A program made the translations under genes and the position numbers. Source: JABFSS01 sp964497975 (GTDB lineage: Bacteria > Patescibacteriota > Gracilibacteria > Peribacterales > Peribacteraceae). From it: a DNA stretch of 64,000 nucleotides. The notes below the pieces were generated by a model, which did no database searches, was not told the origin of the DNA, and was given only the letters and a program-made list of their open reading frames with translations. The stretch is from assembly GCA_964497975.1 (NCBI GenBank), contig CAZCFO010000006.1, forward strand, positions 1 through 64,000, in the 5' to 3' direction. Positions within the stretch are counted from its first letter, which is position 1; each line of letters begins with the position of its first letter. Positions 62,993 through 64,000 of this stretch are shown piece after piece.

Positions 62993-64000
62993 TTAAAGGG
63001 CGGGAGGAAGCGGAAAATTGCATTCCGCTCCGTCCTGGGGGTTCAGGACGGTCCACGATGCGCCGGGGCCGCGGACGAAGATATTCTGCCACTCACGCTG
63101 ATTCCCGGTGTGCTGCGGCTTTTTCTGGGAAACGATGACAGCAACAGTCTCTCCGTCTCCGCTGATATTGGCGGCATCCGGGATGTAGGTCATCTGCGTG
63201 CCGGCAAGCTCTTCGGAATACTTGTGGTACAGCGGAGTGTAGGCCGGGGGACTGACGGAAAGATTCGTGAGTTTGTAACTCATCTGGAAGGAACCTTCGA
63301 TCTGCCGTAGACCGTTGAGGCTGCGCCTGAGTAAGGAAAATTCCGTCGAATTCACCGGAGTGCTGACACCGGTCGCCGCGTCGAAGCGGTAGTATTTGTC
63401 GTTGACAGAGCTGGTCGACTCCAGGCCGCCGGTCGTGGTGATCCGTTTGACGATGTAGAAAACAGAGCCATCCGCGCGGTTCATGGTGAACATGCCAACA
63501 TCCTCGGTTTCTCGGGAGCAGCGGATCTCGGTGCGGACTCCCGTCTGCACATCCAGAAGATCGATGCAGAACTCTTCGCCTTTCGGCTGGCGCAGAAGCA
63601 ATACCTTGCTGCCATCCGCGCTGATCGCATGGGCAGTGAAGGGAAGAAGCGTCGCGCTCCGGGAATCGACATCGTAGAGCGTATCGACGTAGGAGCCGGT
63701 ACGGAGTATCAGCCGCTTGCCGTCGCCGGTCATGTCGATGACGGTGCGCTCCTGGAACGCGCGGACGGTGCCTGCCGCACGATCCACGTAATAGGTGGTG
63801 GGCGGCGAATAGGTTTTGGTTCCGAACAATCGCGACGGGTATGCCACGATGTTGCCGTCGGTGCTCAGGAACACGTCATTGATGCTCTTCCCCTCACCGC
63901 CGCCGATGGTGCAGGCGTGCGGGGAATCCATGCCGACCAGCGAGGAAAGGACTTCTTCCGGAGCATCCGCCGGCTCGCCCGCCACGGGATGCGGCTGGGG
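62993..64000 (-). CDS. Propeller-like surface protein, N-terminus beyond the window
   Basis: At least 335 residues are visible and the frame is open at the window edge, so the start lies outside. Blocks such as FLSTDGNIVAYPSRLF, DMTGDGKRLILRTG, AISADGSKVLLLRQ and NISGDGETVAVIVS repeat a 'SxDGxxxxx' pattern typical of TolB-like or WD40-like propellers. It resembles the neighbouring protein at 60779 and is probably a duplicate or partner. It ends in PPAL; no sorting signal is seen. Confidence 0.7.
   Translation of the reverse strand, partial: PQPHPVAGEPADAPEEVLSSLVGMDSPHACTIGGGEGKSINDVFLSTDGNIVAYPSRLFGTKTYSPPTTYYVDRAAGTVRAFQERTVIDMTGDGKRLILRTGSYVDTLYDVDSRSATLLPFTAHAISADGSKVLLLRQPKGEEFCIDLLDVQTGVRTEIRCSRETEDVGMFTMNRADGSVFYIVKRITTTGGLESTSSVNDKYYRFDAATGVSTPVNSTEFSLLRRSLNGLRQIEGSFQMSYKLTNLSVSPPAYTPLYHKYSEELAGTQMTYIPDAANISGDGETVAVIVSQKKPQHTGNQREWQNIFVRGPGASWTVLNPQDGAECNFPLPPAL

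Overview
The window is 64 kb of GC-rich bacterial chromosome using the standard code: TGA is a working stop, for example at the ends of the RlpA-like, KGG and atpE genes. Housekeeping genes (hisS, gyrB, glyS, rpsB-tsf, rpsL, rpsG, fusA, ychF, an F-type ATP synthase) alternate with envelope genes carrying SLH, sortase, PKD or DUF4215 modules, two TraG/VirB4-like ATPases and a VirB2-like pilin. There are many small unrecognised proteins, no mobile elements, no CRISPR array and few biosynthetic genes; one ribD stands alone. This mix suggests a Patescibacteria/CPR genome, perhaps on the Peregrinibacteria/Peribacteria side. That placement is inference; no rRNA gene is present to test it.

Layout. 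0-8 kb: envelope block (TraG/VirB4-like ATPase cut by the window edge, SLH-RlpA protein, M24 peptidase, pilin, PKD/proline-rich membrane protein, KGG protein). 8-16.4 kb: tRNA-His, hisS, gyrB, rpsU, a Ca2+-type P-ATPase and an SLH protein. 16.4-16.95 kb: a non-coding nest of hairpins. 16.9-24.7 kb: a complete ATP synthase operon on the minus strand in the unusual order D-C-I-x-B-E-F-H-A-G. 24.8-33.2 kb: DedA/VTT protein, SLH-CtpA protease, PrsW-like protease, glyS and secreted proteins of unknown role. 33.6-35.1 kb: rpsB-tsf. 35.2-44.2 kb: DUF4215 surface protein, response regulator, phospholipase D-like protein, second TraG/VirB4-like ATPase and a three-gene operon headed by an SLH-sortase fusion. 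44.3-47 kb: ychF, RNHCP protein, lipoprotein. 47-53 kb: B12-dependent ribonucleotide reductase, flavodoxin-like reductase, ribD, TrpR/YerC-like regulator. 53-57 kb: two large unrecognised proteins. 56.6-60.6 kb: fusA, rpsG, rpsL. 60.8-64 kb: two propeller-like surface proteins, the second cut by the window edge.

Two expression patterns recur. Many genes have a good -10 box (often extended, TGnTATAMT) ending 7-12 nt before the start codon, which implies leaderless or nearly leaderless mRNAs. Genes with a 5' leader mostly carry a C/T-rich tract (CCCTCC, CCCCCT) before the start codon where a purine-rich Shine-Dalgarno sequence would be expected; only one clear GGAG site was noticed, at 33248.

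The most unusual non-coding content is a set of intergenic inverted repeats. Each family is built from a short word reused in both arms (for example CAAACGA/TCGTTTG, GAATTACGAA/TTCGTAATTC, AAGCTAA/TTAGCTT, AACTCACAA/TTGTGAGTT). They sit at gene ends, several occur two to five times, and some supply the stop codon of the adjacent gene.
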